Shown: positions 1-5,983, counted from the stretch's first letter. The stretch: DNA of 6,770 nt from Oscillospiraceae bacterium (GCA_902802215.1 CADCLH010000104.1:1-6770); one strand, 5' to 3'. Notes: generated by a model from the letters alone, not told the origin. Numbers and translations are program-made.

Positions 1-1991
1 AGGGCCACGCGGTCGTCCCGGACAAAATGGGCCGCCGTCTCGCTGTCGAAGATCTGCGCGTCGGTAAGCCCCACCACGCCGTCCTGATTCTCCTTGTTCG
101 CATACTCCGCAAAGGCCTGGTTGCAGGCGAGATACACGCCGGTTTCCGCGTCCTTGGTGAAGGTCAGGCCGGGCATGTTGTCCAGCAGGGAGCTGATGGA
201 CTGCTTCAGCTCGGCGATCTTCCTGGCGGCAATGGCCTCGTTTTCCGCTTCGGTCAGCTGCTTTCCGAGCTTTTGCGTCTGGCGGTAGTTGTTCAGCATC
301 ATGGTGATGATGAGCACGAACAGGCCCAAAGAGACGACGGTGTAGAGCGTGTTTGTGCTGCTGATCGCCTTCGCCTGCTCCCGGAGGTAGGCGACCCGCT
401 CCTCCTTGACGGCCTCGTCGGTATCGAGGGTCGGATGGGTCTCATGGTATTCGAAGATGCGGTCCACCGCCTCGTTGGCAGCGCTCTCCGTCGCCCGGGA
501 GACCCACATCATCGACGCGAACAGCACCAGCACCAGGAGGATGATCCACACGATGATCCGCTGTCCGTATTCCCGGTTTCGGTCGCGGTGGATCAGCACC
601 CGGAAGCAGATGAGCCCCAGGACCGACCAGACAATGAACAGGAAATAGGACTCCGTCTCCATCGCGTGGAACGGAAGCAGGCCCGGGATCAGAAGGAGCA
701 GCGCGAAAACGACCATCAGCGCGACGCCGGCGACGCCGGTGAAGCGCTCCGGACGGCGGCCCGCCTGCCGCGCATGACAGTATACGCCGTGGGAGATCAA
801 GCCGTAGATGATGGTCGCGCCCAGCGTGGTGACGTCCACGATCCAGCCGATCGCCGTCCTGCCCAGAAAGGGGATGAACACGGAGACGACGACGATGAAG
901 GTGATCGCCCTGCCGGGGATGCCGTGCCGGTTCAGCTGCGCGAACGCCCGCGGCGCCTCTCCGTCCCGTCCCGCCGCGTACAGCAGGCGGCTCAGGGCCA
1001 GAAGGTTTCCGATCAGGCTCGTCAGGATCACGCCGAAGAGCGAGAGCATCAGCACCGTGACGCCCGCCTGTCCGAGATAGTGATCCGCGGCGTAAAAAGC
1101 GGGGACCGCCTTGATTCCGTCCAGATTCCCCATATCCCGGATATAGGCCAGCCAGCTTGCGTACTCCGGCGGGTAGGCGGAGACGGAGAGCAGGGACACG
1201 AACAGATACAGCGCCGTCGTCATCACCACGGAGCAGATCAGGATGCCGCGCACCTTTTTGACCGGGAAGCTGTATTCCTCGGAGAAATGCGAGATGTTCT
1301 CAAAGCCGATGAAGGCCCAGGGAGAGATGGCGGCGATGCGGACGATCTGCGCGAAGGCGCTCGACCCCTCGGTATACAGCGGGGCGTAGCTGAACGCGCT
1401 GTCATGCCGCGCCACTGCGATCACGGCGCACACCGTAAAGCCGACGGCGAACGTCAGCGCGGCGACGATCATGATGCGGTTGGGGAAGCGCGTGCTGCTC
1501 TTGCACAGCCAGCCGATCAGGACCACGGCCAGCATGGACAGCAGCGCCTCGCCGAGCCACACCTCATAGCCGAAGATCCGGTAGCGGAAGCCGAAGCGGA
1601 AGGCGCTGCCGAGGAAGAAGCGGGCAAACAGCGGCAGAGAGGTCATGTTGGCCCAGAGGATGGCCAGATAGGTCAGCAACACGAACCAGAGGGCGAGAAA
1701 ACCGAAATCCTTTCCCCCCACGCGCTTCTCAAACGTGTAGATACCGCCCGCGTTCGGCGCGGTTTGAATCATGTACTGCAAGTTCCAGGTGATCACGAGG
1801 ATGACCGCCATGCCGAGCAGCATGCCGAAGACGGTGCCCAGCACGCCGGACTTCTGCAGATAGGTGTTGCAGGTGACGATAAACGATCCCCAGCCTATGC
1901 TCGTCCCGATCGAAAAGGCCCACATTCCCAGCGGCGTGAAGCCGCCCCGCAGCCCGGAGGCCATGCCGGAGCTGTTCTGTTTGATACGCAC
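1..1991 (-). CDS. APC-family amino acid permease fused to a PAS sensor domain (3' end outside window)
   Basis: Reads right to left from a GTG at 1991 through 663 codons with no stop, so the C-terminus is missing. Residues about 18-470 form some 12 hydrophobic helices of an amino acid/polyamine permease. TM1 carries the small-residue substrate segment GTSIGWGSF (29-37), and after TM8 comes the APC signature LSRLLYAAGRDGEAP (333-347). Two further helices (about 479-497 and 549-566) enclose a charged outside loop (498-547). Then follow a basic, helical linker (567-600) and a PAS-like start with LLDNMPG at 602-608. Basic stretches before TM13 and after TM14 place the PAS in the cytoplasm. The GTG start has a GGAAGGAAGGA ribosome site just upstream; an in-frame ATG at codon 10 is the alternative. 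Known: transporter-sensor fusions exist, such as CbrA. Inferred: the protein takes up or senses an amino acid and passes a signal to a missing output domain (kinase or diguanylate cyclase). Confidence 0.88.
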   Translation of the reverse strand, partial: MRIKQNSSGMASGLRGGFTPLGMWAFSIGTSIGWGSFIVTCNTYLQKSGVLGTVFGMLLGMAVILVITWNLQYMIQTAPNAGGIYTFEKRVGGKDFGFLALWFVLLTYLAILWANMTSLPLFARFFLGSAFRFGFRYRIFGYEVWLGEALLSMLAVVLIGWLCKSSTRFPNRIMIVAALTFAVGFTVCAVIAVARHDSAFSYAPLYTEGSSAFAQIVRIAAISPWAFIGFENISHFSEEYSFPVKKVRGILICSVVMTTALYLFVSLLSVSAYPPEYASWLAYIRDMGNLDGIKAVPAFYAADHYLGQAGVTVLMLSLFGVILTSLIGNLLALSRLLYAAGRDGEAPRAFAQLNRHGIPGRAITFIVVVSVFIPFLGRTAIGWIVDVTTLGATIIYGLISHGVYCHARQAGRRPERFTGVAGVALMVVFALLLLIPGLLPFHAMETESYFLFIVWSVLGLICFRVLIHRDRNREYGQRIIVWIILLVLVLFASMMWVSRATESAANEAVDRIFEYHETHPTLDTDEAVKEERVAYLREQAKAISSTNTLYTVVSLGLFVLIITMMLNNYRQTQKLGKQLTEAENEAIAARKIAELKQSISSLLDNMPGLTFTKDAETGVYLACNQAFAEYANKENQDGVVGLTDAQIFDSETAAHFVRDDRVA

Positions 1992-2044
1992 GTCCGTTCC
2001 TTCCTTCCTGTCGCCCGAGCGCCGGTCGGCTGTCCCGCATTCCT

Positions 2045-2073
2045 CCCGGGTACTCCTCCGCGGAGGGTCCGGG
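2045..2073 (-). repeat. GC-rich hairpin in the permease-PAS leader
   Basis: The core CCTCCGCGGAGG (2055-2066) is a perfect 12-bp palindrome. It is flanked by CCCGG (2045-2049) and CCGGG (2069-2073), which can pair across a small asymmetric internal loop. In the minus-strand RNA it lies about 33-61 nt after the predicted start site. The bases after it are not U-rich, so it is not a normal terminator. It may be an operator (a dimer site) or a leader structure. Confidence 0.5.
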
Positions 2074-2112
2074 ACGAAAAAACGCTCGCGTTAACAAATT
2101 CATATTAACAAA

Positions 2113-2141
2113 ATTATACAGGTTGAGCGGCCAAAAAGCAA
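2113..2141 (-). promoter_or_regulatory. Predicted sigma-70-type promoter of the permease-PAS gene
   Basis: On the minus strand, TTGCTT (2141-2136) is followed by exactly 17 bases and a perfect TATAAT (2118-2113). Transcription would start near 2106, giving a leader of about 115 nt before the GTG at 1991. The -35 matches the consensus in its first three bases, and the -10 is perfect. Confidence 0.75.
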
Positions 2142-2152
2142 TGGCTGACTGC

Positions 2153-2168
2153 AAGTCTTTCCGGACTT
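2153..2168. repeat. Short inverted repeat upstream of the permease promoter
   Basis: AAGTC (2153-2157) and GACTT (2164-2168) are inverted around TTTCCG, 11 bases upstream of the permease -35 element. The position would suit a regulator binding site, but the arms are only 5 bp and chance is a fair alternative. Confidence 0.35.
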
Positions 2169-2277
2169 TCTTGTCGGCGGCAGCCGAGAGGAGCCAGACT
2201 GTTCCATCCGGACCTGTTTCAACCGCATCTTCCGCAGGCGCTCCGGCGTTTCTGCGGACGGGAAGGACGCTTTCGGA

Positions 2278-2306
2278 TTGCTGAAACCCGGCGGATGTGG
2301 TATGAT
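2278..2306 (+). promoter_or_regulatory. Predicted sigma-70-type promoter of the two-component operon
   Basis: TTGCTG (2278-2283), a 17-base spacer and TATGAT (2301-2306), which differs from the -10 consensus at one base. Transcription would begin near 2313, leaving a leader of about 95 nt before the regulator ATG at 2408. The -35 starts with the same TTGC as the other two strong promoters in the window. Confidence 0.65.
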
Positions 2307-2318
2307 CTGTCCGACAGC

Positions 2319-2336
2319 CGGAACGGGCGGAACGGG
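2319..2336 (+). repeat. Tandem 9-bp direct repeat in the operon leader
   Basis: CGGAACGGG occurs twice with no gap (2319-2327 and 2328-2336), a few bases after the predicted transcription start of the two-component operon. Protein binding or leader RNA structure are both possible; the sequence alone does not decide. Confidence 0.5.
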
Positions 2337-2350
2337 GGACGCCGGAGCGA

Positions 2351-2368
2351 GCTTCAATCCATTCTCAA
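2351..2368 (+). promoter_or_regulatory. Possible response-regulator box upstream of the regulator gene
   Basis: GCTTCAA (2351-2357) and TTCTCAA (2362-2368) are imperfect 7-base half-sites at an 11-base period. TCAATC is repeated exactly at 2354-2359 and 2365-2370. They resemble the exact TCTTCAA pair in front of the lipoprotein gene, with 6/7 and 5/7 matches. After an 11-base gap comes TAAGCT (2380-2385), which matches a -10 only at its three most important positions. The layout would suit autoregulation by the downstream regulator, but the half-sites are degenerate. Confidence 0.35.
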
Positions 2369-2407
2369 TCTTCGGCGCGTAAGCTGACAGGGAAAGGCGG
2401 CGGGAAC

Positions 2408-3091
2408 ATGCGGATTTTGCTGGCGGAGGATGAAAAACGAATGGCGGCGGCCGTCGCGGCCCTGCTCAGGCAGGAGAAATACGACGTCGACCACATGGCA
2501 GACGGCGCTTCCGCGCTGGAGGCGCTCGAGAGCGGGATCTACGATCTCGCCGTGCTGGACGTGATGATGCCGGAGCTCAACGGCTATGAGGTCGCGCGCA
2601 GGGCGAGGGCCCGCGGCGTCAAGACGCCGATCCTGATGCTGACGGCCAAAAGCCAGCTCGACGACAAGGTCGAAGGCCTCGACAGCGGCGCGGACGACTA
2701 TCTCACAAAGCCGTTTCAGACAAAGGAGCTGCTGGCGCGGCTGCGCGCCCTGGGCCGCCGGAGCGCGAGCTTTCAGGACGAGAGCCTGCACTACGGCGAT
2801 CTCACGCTGGACACGCAGAAGGCCATGCTCAGCTGCGATACGAGCGGACAGAGCGTGCGGCTCGGCGAGAAGGAGCTGCGCATCCTGGAATACATGTTCG
2901 CCAACCGCGGCCAGATCATGACCCGCGAGCAGCTGGCCGTGAAGATCTGGGGCTTCGAGAACGAGGCCGAGTACAACAACGTGGAGGTCTACATGTCCTT
3001 CACCCGCAAGAAGCTGGCCTTCGTCGGCTCCGCGGTCGAGATCAAGGCGGTGCGCGGACTGGGCTACGAACTGAGGGAAAAGCATGTTTAA
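2408..3091 (+). CDS. OmpR/PhoB-family response regulator
   Basis: A 227-residue cytoplasmic DNA-binding protein of normal family length. The receiver domain (1-120) has the acidic pair Glu7-Asp8, the phosphoacceptor Asp51 in VLDVMMP, Thr79 in LTAK and Lys101 in TKPF, so all the phosphorylation residues are present. The C-terminal winged helix (about 127-227) ends with the typical recognition-helix and wing segments NNVEVYMSFTRKKL and AVRGLGYEL. The ATG at 2408 is preceded by AAAGGCGG (2393-2400) with a 7-base gap. The gene overlaps the kinase gene by 8 bases, so the two are co-transcribed and probably translationally coupled. It is expected to be phosphorylated by that kinase and to bind direct repeats with an 11-base period; candidate sites lie before this gene and before the lipoprotein gene. 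Its exact target and signal cannot be named. Confidence 0.97.
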   Translation: MRILLAEDEKRMAAAVAALLRQEKYDVDHMADGASALEALESGIYDLAVLDVMMPELNGYEVARRARARGVKTPILMLTAKSQLDDKVEGLDSGADDYLTKPFQTKELLARLRALGRRSASFQDESLHYGDLTLDTQKAMLSCDTSGQSVRLGEKELRILEYMFANRGQIMTREQLAVKIWGFENEAEYNNVEVYMSFTRKKLAFVGSAVEIKAVRGLGYELREKHV

Positions 3092-4340
3092 CCGATCCAG
3101 AAGAAAAATCATCCTGTCGATCATGCTCTCGCTGATCCTGCTGTTCGTCGCCACGATCTCCGTCATTATGGCCGCGAGCTTCCGGGAGATCCGGCAGAGG
3201 AACGCGGAGATGCTGGCGCGTTATGCGCAGCTGTACGATCTCAGGCGGGAGCAGGGCGTCCCGGAACTGCCCCCGATGCCGGACGGGAAAAACGACCCGG
3301 GGCCGGGACCGGCCGACCCTCCGTGGGACGAGCGGCCGGATTTCCAGCTGTCCACCTTCTACTCGGTCGCGCTGGCGGAGGACGGAAGCGTGCTCGCGGT
3401 CGACAACGGCGAGAAGGCGATCTACGAAGAGGAGGAGCTGATCCGGATCGCAAGGCAGCTGCTCTCCGGGGGCAGGCCGTCCGGACGGAGCGGGAACCTC
3501 TCTTATATCGTCAGCCGAAAATCGGACTGTACGCTGGTCGCGTTTCTGGACGACACGGTGACCCAGAGCAGCATGAGCCTGCTCCTGCACAACGTCCTGC
3601 TTGTCGGCGGGGCCGCCATCGTCGTGCTGTTCTTCCTCTCCCTGCATCTGTCGAAGCGGATCATCCGGCCTCTGGAGGAAAACGACCGCAGCCAGAAGCG
3701 CTTTGTCTCCGACGCGAGCCATGAGCTCAAAACGCCGGTGGCGGTGATCGGGGCCAACGCCGAGCTGCTGTCCAGAGAGCTCGGGGAGAACGAGTGGCTG
3801 GCGAACATCCGCTACGAGAACGAGCGGATGGGGGAGCTGGTCAGACAGCTGCTGGAGCTGTCCCGGGCGGAGAACACGGAGACGCCGATGGAGGAGCTCG
3901 ACCTCTCCCGCGTCGTCACGGGCGAGGTCCTGGCCTTTGAAAGCCTCGCCTTCGAGCGGGGGAAGACGATCGAGAGCGAGATCGAGGACGGCATCCACAT
4001 GACCGGCAGCCGGAGCCAGCTTGCGCAGCTCGTGTCCGTGCTGCTCGACAACGCCCTCCGGCACTCCAGCGGCGGCGAGATCGGGATCACGCTCCGGCGG
4101 CAGGCGCACACGGCGGTTCTGAGCGTGGTCAACGCGGGCGACGAGATCCCGCCGGACAAGCTGGAGCACCTCTTCGACCGCTTTTACCGCCTCGACGAGG
4201 CGCGCAGCGGCGAGGGAGAGCACTACGGCCTGGGCCTGTCGATCGCGAAGGCCGTCGCTCAGAAGCACGGCGGAAGCATCGCCGCCTCCTGCGCGGACGG
4301 GAAGGTCCGCTTCACGGTCTCCCTCCCCGTAAAAAAATAA
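3084..4340 (+). CDS. Membrane sensor histidine kinase
   Basis: A 418-residue kinase, partner of the regulator before it. A helix at about 9-31 and another at about 166-188 enclose an outside sensor region of some 130 residues, with a Pro-rich stretch (60-87) and no family I recognise. The catalytic core is complete: the H box SHELKTP with His213, the N box LLDNALRH with Asn323, a G1-like NAGDEIP (350-356), the F box LFDRFYR and the G2 box YGLGLSIAK (381-389). Only about 25 residues separate the second helix from His213, too few for a full HAMP domain. Start: ATG at 3084, overlapping the regulator stop (ATGTTTAA), with GAGGG six bases upstream. It should autophosphorylate on His213 and pass phosphate to Asp51 of the regulator. 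The next gene, an exported lipoprotein on the same strand, is the likeliest target; the signal is unknown. Confidence 0.96.
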   Translation: MFNRSRRKIILSIMLSLILLFVATISVIMAASFREIRQRNAEMLARYAQLYDLRREQGVPELPPMPDGKNDPGPGPADPPWDERPDFQLSTFYSVALAEDGSVLAVDNGEKAIYEEEELIRIARQLLSGGRPSGRSGNLSYIVSRKSDCTLVAFLDDTVTQSSMSLLLHNVLLVGGAAIVVLFFLSLHLSKRIIRPLEENDRSQKRFVSDASHELKTPVAVIGANAELLSRELGENEWLANIRYENERMGELVRQLLELSRAENTETPMEELDLSRVVTGEVLAFESLAFERGKTIESEIEDGIHMTGSRSQLAQLVSVLLDNALRHSSGGEIGITLRRQAHTAVLSVVNAGDEIPPDKLEHLFDRFYRLDEARSGEGEHYGLGLSIAKAVAQKHGGSIAASCADGKVRFTVSLPVKK

Positions 4341-4345
4341 GAAAG

Positions 4346-4363
4346 TCTTCAATGTTTCTTCAA
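4346..4363 (+). promoter_or_regulatory. Candidate response-regulator binding box and activated promoter of the lipoprotein gene
   Basis: TCTTCAA occurs exactly twice (4346-4352 and 4357-4363), separated by four bases, an 11-base period. Known: PhoB-type regulators bind 7-bp direct repeats separated by 4 bp, set about 10-11 bases upstream of the -10 and replacing the -35. Here TACCAT (4375-4380, a 4/6 match to TATAAT) follows after an 11-base gap and there is no good -35. Inferred: an activator-dependent promoter with a start near 4387. Confidence 0.5.
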
Positions 4364-4367
4364 GCAT

Positions 4368-4411
4368 CCTCCCTTACCATGAGGCCATCAACGGTAAGGG
4401 AGGTTTTCTCT
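4368..4411 (+). promoter_or_regulatory. Stem-loop containing the lipoprotein ribosome binding site; possible attenuator/terminator
   Basis: CCTCCCTTACC (4368-4378) and GGTAAGGGAGG (4393-4403) form a perfect 11-bp stem with a 14-base loop, followed by TTTTCTCT. The 3' arm includes AAGGGAGG (4396-4403), the ribosome site of the lipoprotein gene, 8 bases from its ATG. In RNA reading through from the kinase gene the stem should hide this site, and the following U-rich run could also end transcription. RNA starting inside the loop would escape both effects. Confidence 0.8.
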
Positions 4412-5974
4412 ATGAAGACGATCAAAAAAAGAATCGCGCTGCTGACGGCGGCCCTGCTGGTATTCAGCCTGTGCGCCTGCGGGAACAGCACAACGGCGGC
4501 CGCGGCTTCTTCCGATACGACCACAGTCAGCGCGCAGACGACGGCCTTCTCCGGCGACGAGAGCAAGGCGCCCGCCGAAAACGGATTCCCCGGCCAGCCG
4601 CCCGAGGGCACGCCTCCCGGCGATCCCCCCGACGGCTTCGGCGGCGGACCCGGCGGCACGCCTCCCGGCGATCCTCCCGAGGGCTTCGGCGGCGGCCAGG
4701 GCGGCACGCCTCCCGGCGGCTTCGGCGGCGGCCCCGGAGGACCCGGCGGAAGCAGCGCGGACATCGACTATAAAGGCGCGGTGGAGATCACCGGCGCGGA
4801 CAGTCAGAGCGGGCAGAGCTATGTCAGCACCGCCTCCGACGAGAGCGCCCTGCTGATCTCGACCTCGGACAAGGTGACGATCACCGATCCCACGGTCGCC
4901 AAGAGCGGCGACTCCGACGGCGGCGACAGCTGCAACTTCTACGGCCTCAACGCGGCCGTGCTCGTCAAGGACGGCACCACGACCACGATCACCGGCGGCA
5001 CGGTCACTTCCGACGCAGACGGCGCCAACGGCGTGTTCTGCTATGGCGGCAACGGCGGCCGCAACGGCGCGGACGGCGACGGCACCACGCTCATCATCCG
5101 CGATACCAGCATCACCACCACGGGCGACGGCTCAGGCGGCATTATGACCACGGGCGGCGGCGTGACCTATGCCTGTGATCTGGATGTGACCACCTCCGGC
5201 CGCTCCTCCGCTCCGATCCGCACCGACCGCGGCGGCGGCACCGTCACCGTGGACGGCGGGACCTACACCTCCAACGGCCTCGGCTCCCCGGCCATCTACT
5301 CGACGGCGGACATCACCGTATCCAACGCAACGCTGACCTCCAATCTCTCCGAGGGCGTGTGCATCGAGGGCCTGAACTCCATCACGCTCAACGACTGCGA
5401 GCTGACGGCCAACAACACCCGGTGCAACAGCAACGCGACCTTCCACGACACCATCATGATCTACCAGTCCATGTCCGGCGACGCGGCCAGCGGCACCAGC
5501 CACTTCACGATGACCGGCGGCAGCCTCACGAGCAAGAGCGGCCACGTCTTCCATGTGACCAACACCAACGCGGTCATCACGCTCGAGGGCGTGAAAATCG
5601 TCAACGAGGACGCCGACGACATCCTGCTCTCGGTCTGCGCGGACGGCTGGAGCGGCGGCAGCAACATCGCCGAGCTCAAGGCTGTGAAGCAGCAGCTCTC
5701 CGGCGCGGTCAAGGTCGGCAGCGATTCGAGCCTGACGCTCACGCTGACGGAAGGCTCCACGTTTGAAGGCTCCATCGACGGCAGCATCACGAACGCCAGG
5801 GGCGAGACCGTCTCCACCGAGGTCGGCACGGTCTCCGTGACGCTCGATGCCACCTCCACCTGGACGCTGACCGGCGACAGCTATATCACCGCGTTCAGCG
5901 GCAGCGCGGCGAATGTGATCTCGAACGGCTACACCCTGTATGTCGGCGGCACGCCCCTGATCGGAACGAAGTAA
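4412..5974 (+). CDS. Surface lipoprotein with Pro/Gly repeats and a beta-helix-like domain
   Basis: A 520-residue exported protein. The signal peptide has a basic start (MKTIKKR), a hydrophobic core and a lipobox LCAC, with Cys23 as the likely lipidated residue. Next comes a Thr/Ser/Ala-rich spacer, then 2.7 copies of a 16-residue Pro/Gly repeat (66-113, beginning GTPPGD). Residues about 118-520 are a long series of Thr-, Gly- and Asp-rich turns such as TITGGTVTS, TVTVDGGTYTS and ITLEGVKIV, typical of right-handed parallel beta-helices like pectate-lyase-type folds. I see no catalytic motif. From memory it resembles uncharacterised surface proteins of gut Clostridia; a carbohydrate-binding beta-helix like Cthe_2159 is another possibility. 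The start at 4412 is chosen because of GGGAGG 8 bases upstream and the signal peptide; in-frame ATGs at 4352 and 4379 lack a ribosome site and would bury the signal peptide. It probably acts as a wall- or glycan-facing protein under control of the upstream two-component system. Confidence 0.9.
   Translation: MKTIKKRIALLTAALLVFSLCACGNSTTAAAASSDTTTVSAQTTAFSGDESKAPAENGFPGQPPEGTPPGDPPDGFGGGPGGTPPGDPPEGFGGGQGGTPPGGFGGGPGGPGGSSADIDYKGAVEITGADSQSGQSYVSTASDESALLISTSDKVTITDPTVAKSGDSDGGDSCNFYGLNAAVLVKDGTTTTITGGTVTSDADGANGVFCYGGNGGRNGADGDGTTLIIRDTSITTTGDGSGGIMTTGGGVTYACDLDVTTSGRSSAPIRTDRGGGTVTVDGGTYTSNGLGSPAIYSTADITVSNATLTSNLSEGVCIEGLNSITLNDCELTANNTRCNSNATFHDTIMIYQSMSGDAASGTSHFTMTGGSLTSKSGHVFHVTNTNAVITLEGVKIVNEDADDILLSVCADGWSGGSNIAELKAVKQQLSGAVKVGSDSSLTLTLTEGSTFEGSIDGSITNARGETVSTEVGTVSVTLDATSTWTLTGDSYITAFSGSAANVISNGYTLYVGGTPLIGTK
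4607..4742 (+). repeat. 48-bp tandem repeat inside the lipoprotein gene
   Basis: GGCACGCCTCCCGGCG recurs at 4607, 4655 and, shortened at its end, 4703: an exact 48-base period encoding 16 residues. Unit 1 ends in DPPDGFGGGPG, unit 2 in DPPEGFGGGQG, and unit 3 lacks the DPP(D/E)G part. Such in-frame repeats vary in copy number by slippage or recombination. The encoded segment is an extended, acidic, flexible linker, not a collagen-type Gly-X-Y repeat. Confidence 0.9.
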
Positions 5975-5983
5975 ATCAGGACC

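Larger units (their letters stand above)
1992..2407. other. Divergent intergenic control region
   Basis: These 416 bases lie between the GTG of the permease-PAS gene and the ATG of the response regulator. They hold a minus-strand promoter (2113-2141), a plus-strand promoter (2278-2306), a GC-rich hairpin in the permease leader (2045-2073), a short inverted repeat next to the permease -35 (2153-2168), a tandem 9-bp repeat (2319-2336) and an 11-bp-period repeat just upstream of the regulator (2351-2368). I see no convincing gene. An 85-codon minus-strand frame (2100-2357) would need a TTG start without a ribosome site and would run across both promoters. The part around 2095-2140 is AT-rich compared with everything around it, as expected for a promoter. 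Confidence 0.8.

Noticed and set aside
27..2108. A 693-codon open frame on the plus strand
   Set aside because: It lies opposite the permease-PAS gene. Its translation is rich in Arg, Gly, His, Gln and Asp with no domain, typical of a shadow frame in GC-rich DNA, while the minus strand gives a clear permease with signature motifs.
1729..2154. A 141-codon minus-strand frame with an ATG at 2040 next to GGGAGGA
   Set aside because: It runs out of frame into the permease gene, its ribosome site is only about one base from that ATG, and its product has shadow-like composition. It also starts upstream of the predicted transcription start if read from its first ATG.
2100..2357. An 85-codon minus-strand frame in the intergenic region
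   Set aside because: It needs a TTG start with no ribosome site, has no recognisable domain and crosses both divergent promoters.
3042..4367. A 441-codon open frame on the minus strand
   Set aside because: It is antisense to the histidine kinase, whose H, N, F and G boxes are all intact. The antisense product is low-complexity Arg/Leu/Asp/Val-rich sequence with no recognisable domain.
4352..4411. Upstream in-frame ATGs (4352, 4379) as the lipoprotein start
   Set aside because: Neither has a ribosome site, and both would put 11-20 extra residues before a complete lipoprotein signal peptide. The ATG at 4412 has GGGAGG at the right distance.
4607..4742. Pro/Gly repeat as a collagen-like triple helix
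   Set aside because: Glycine does not recur at every third residue; the unit is 16 residues long with GGG and PP runs, so a collagen fold is not supported.
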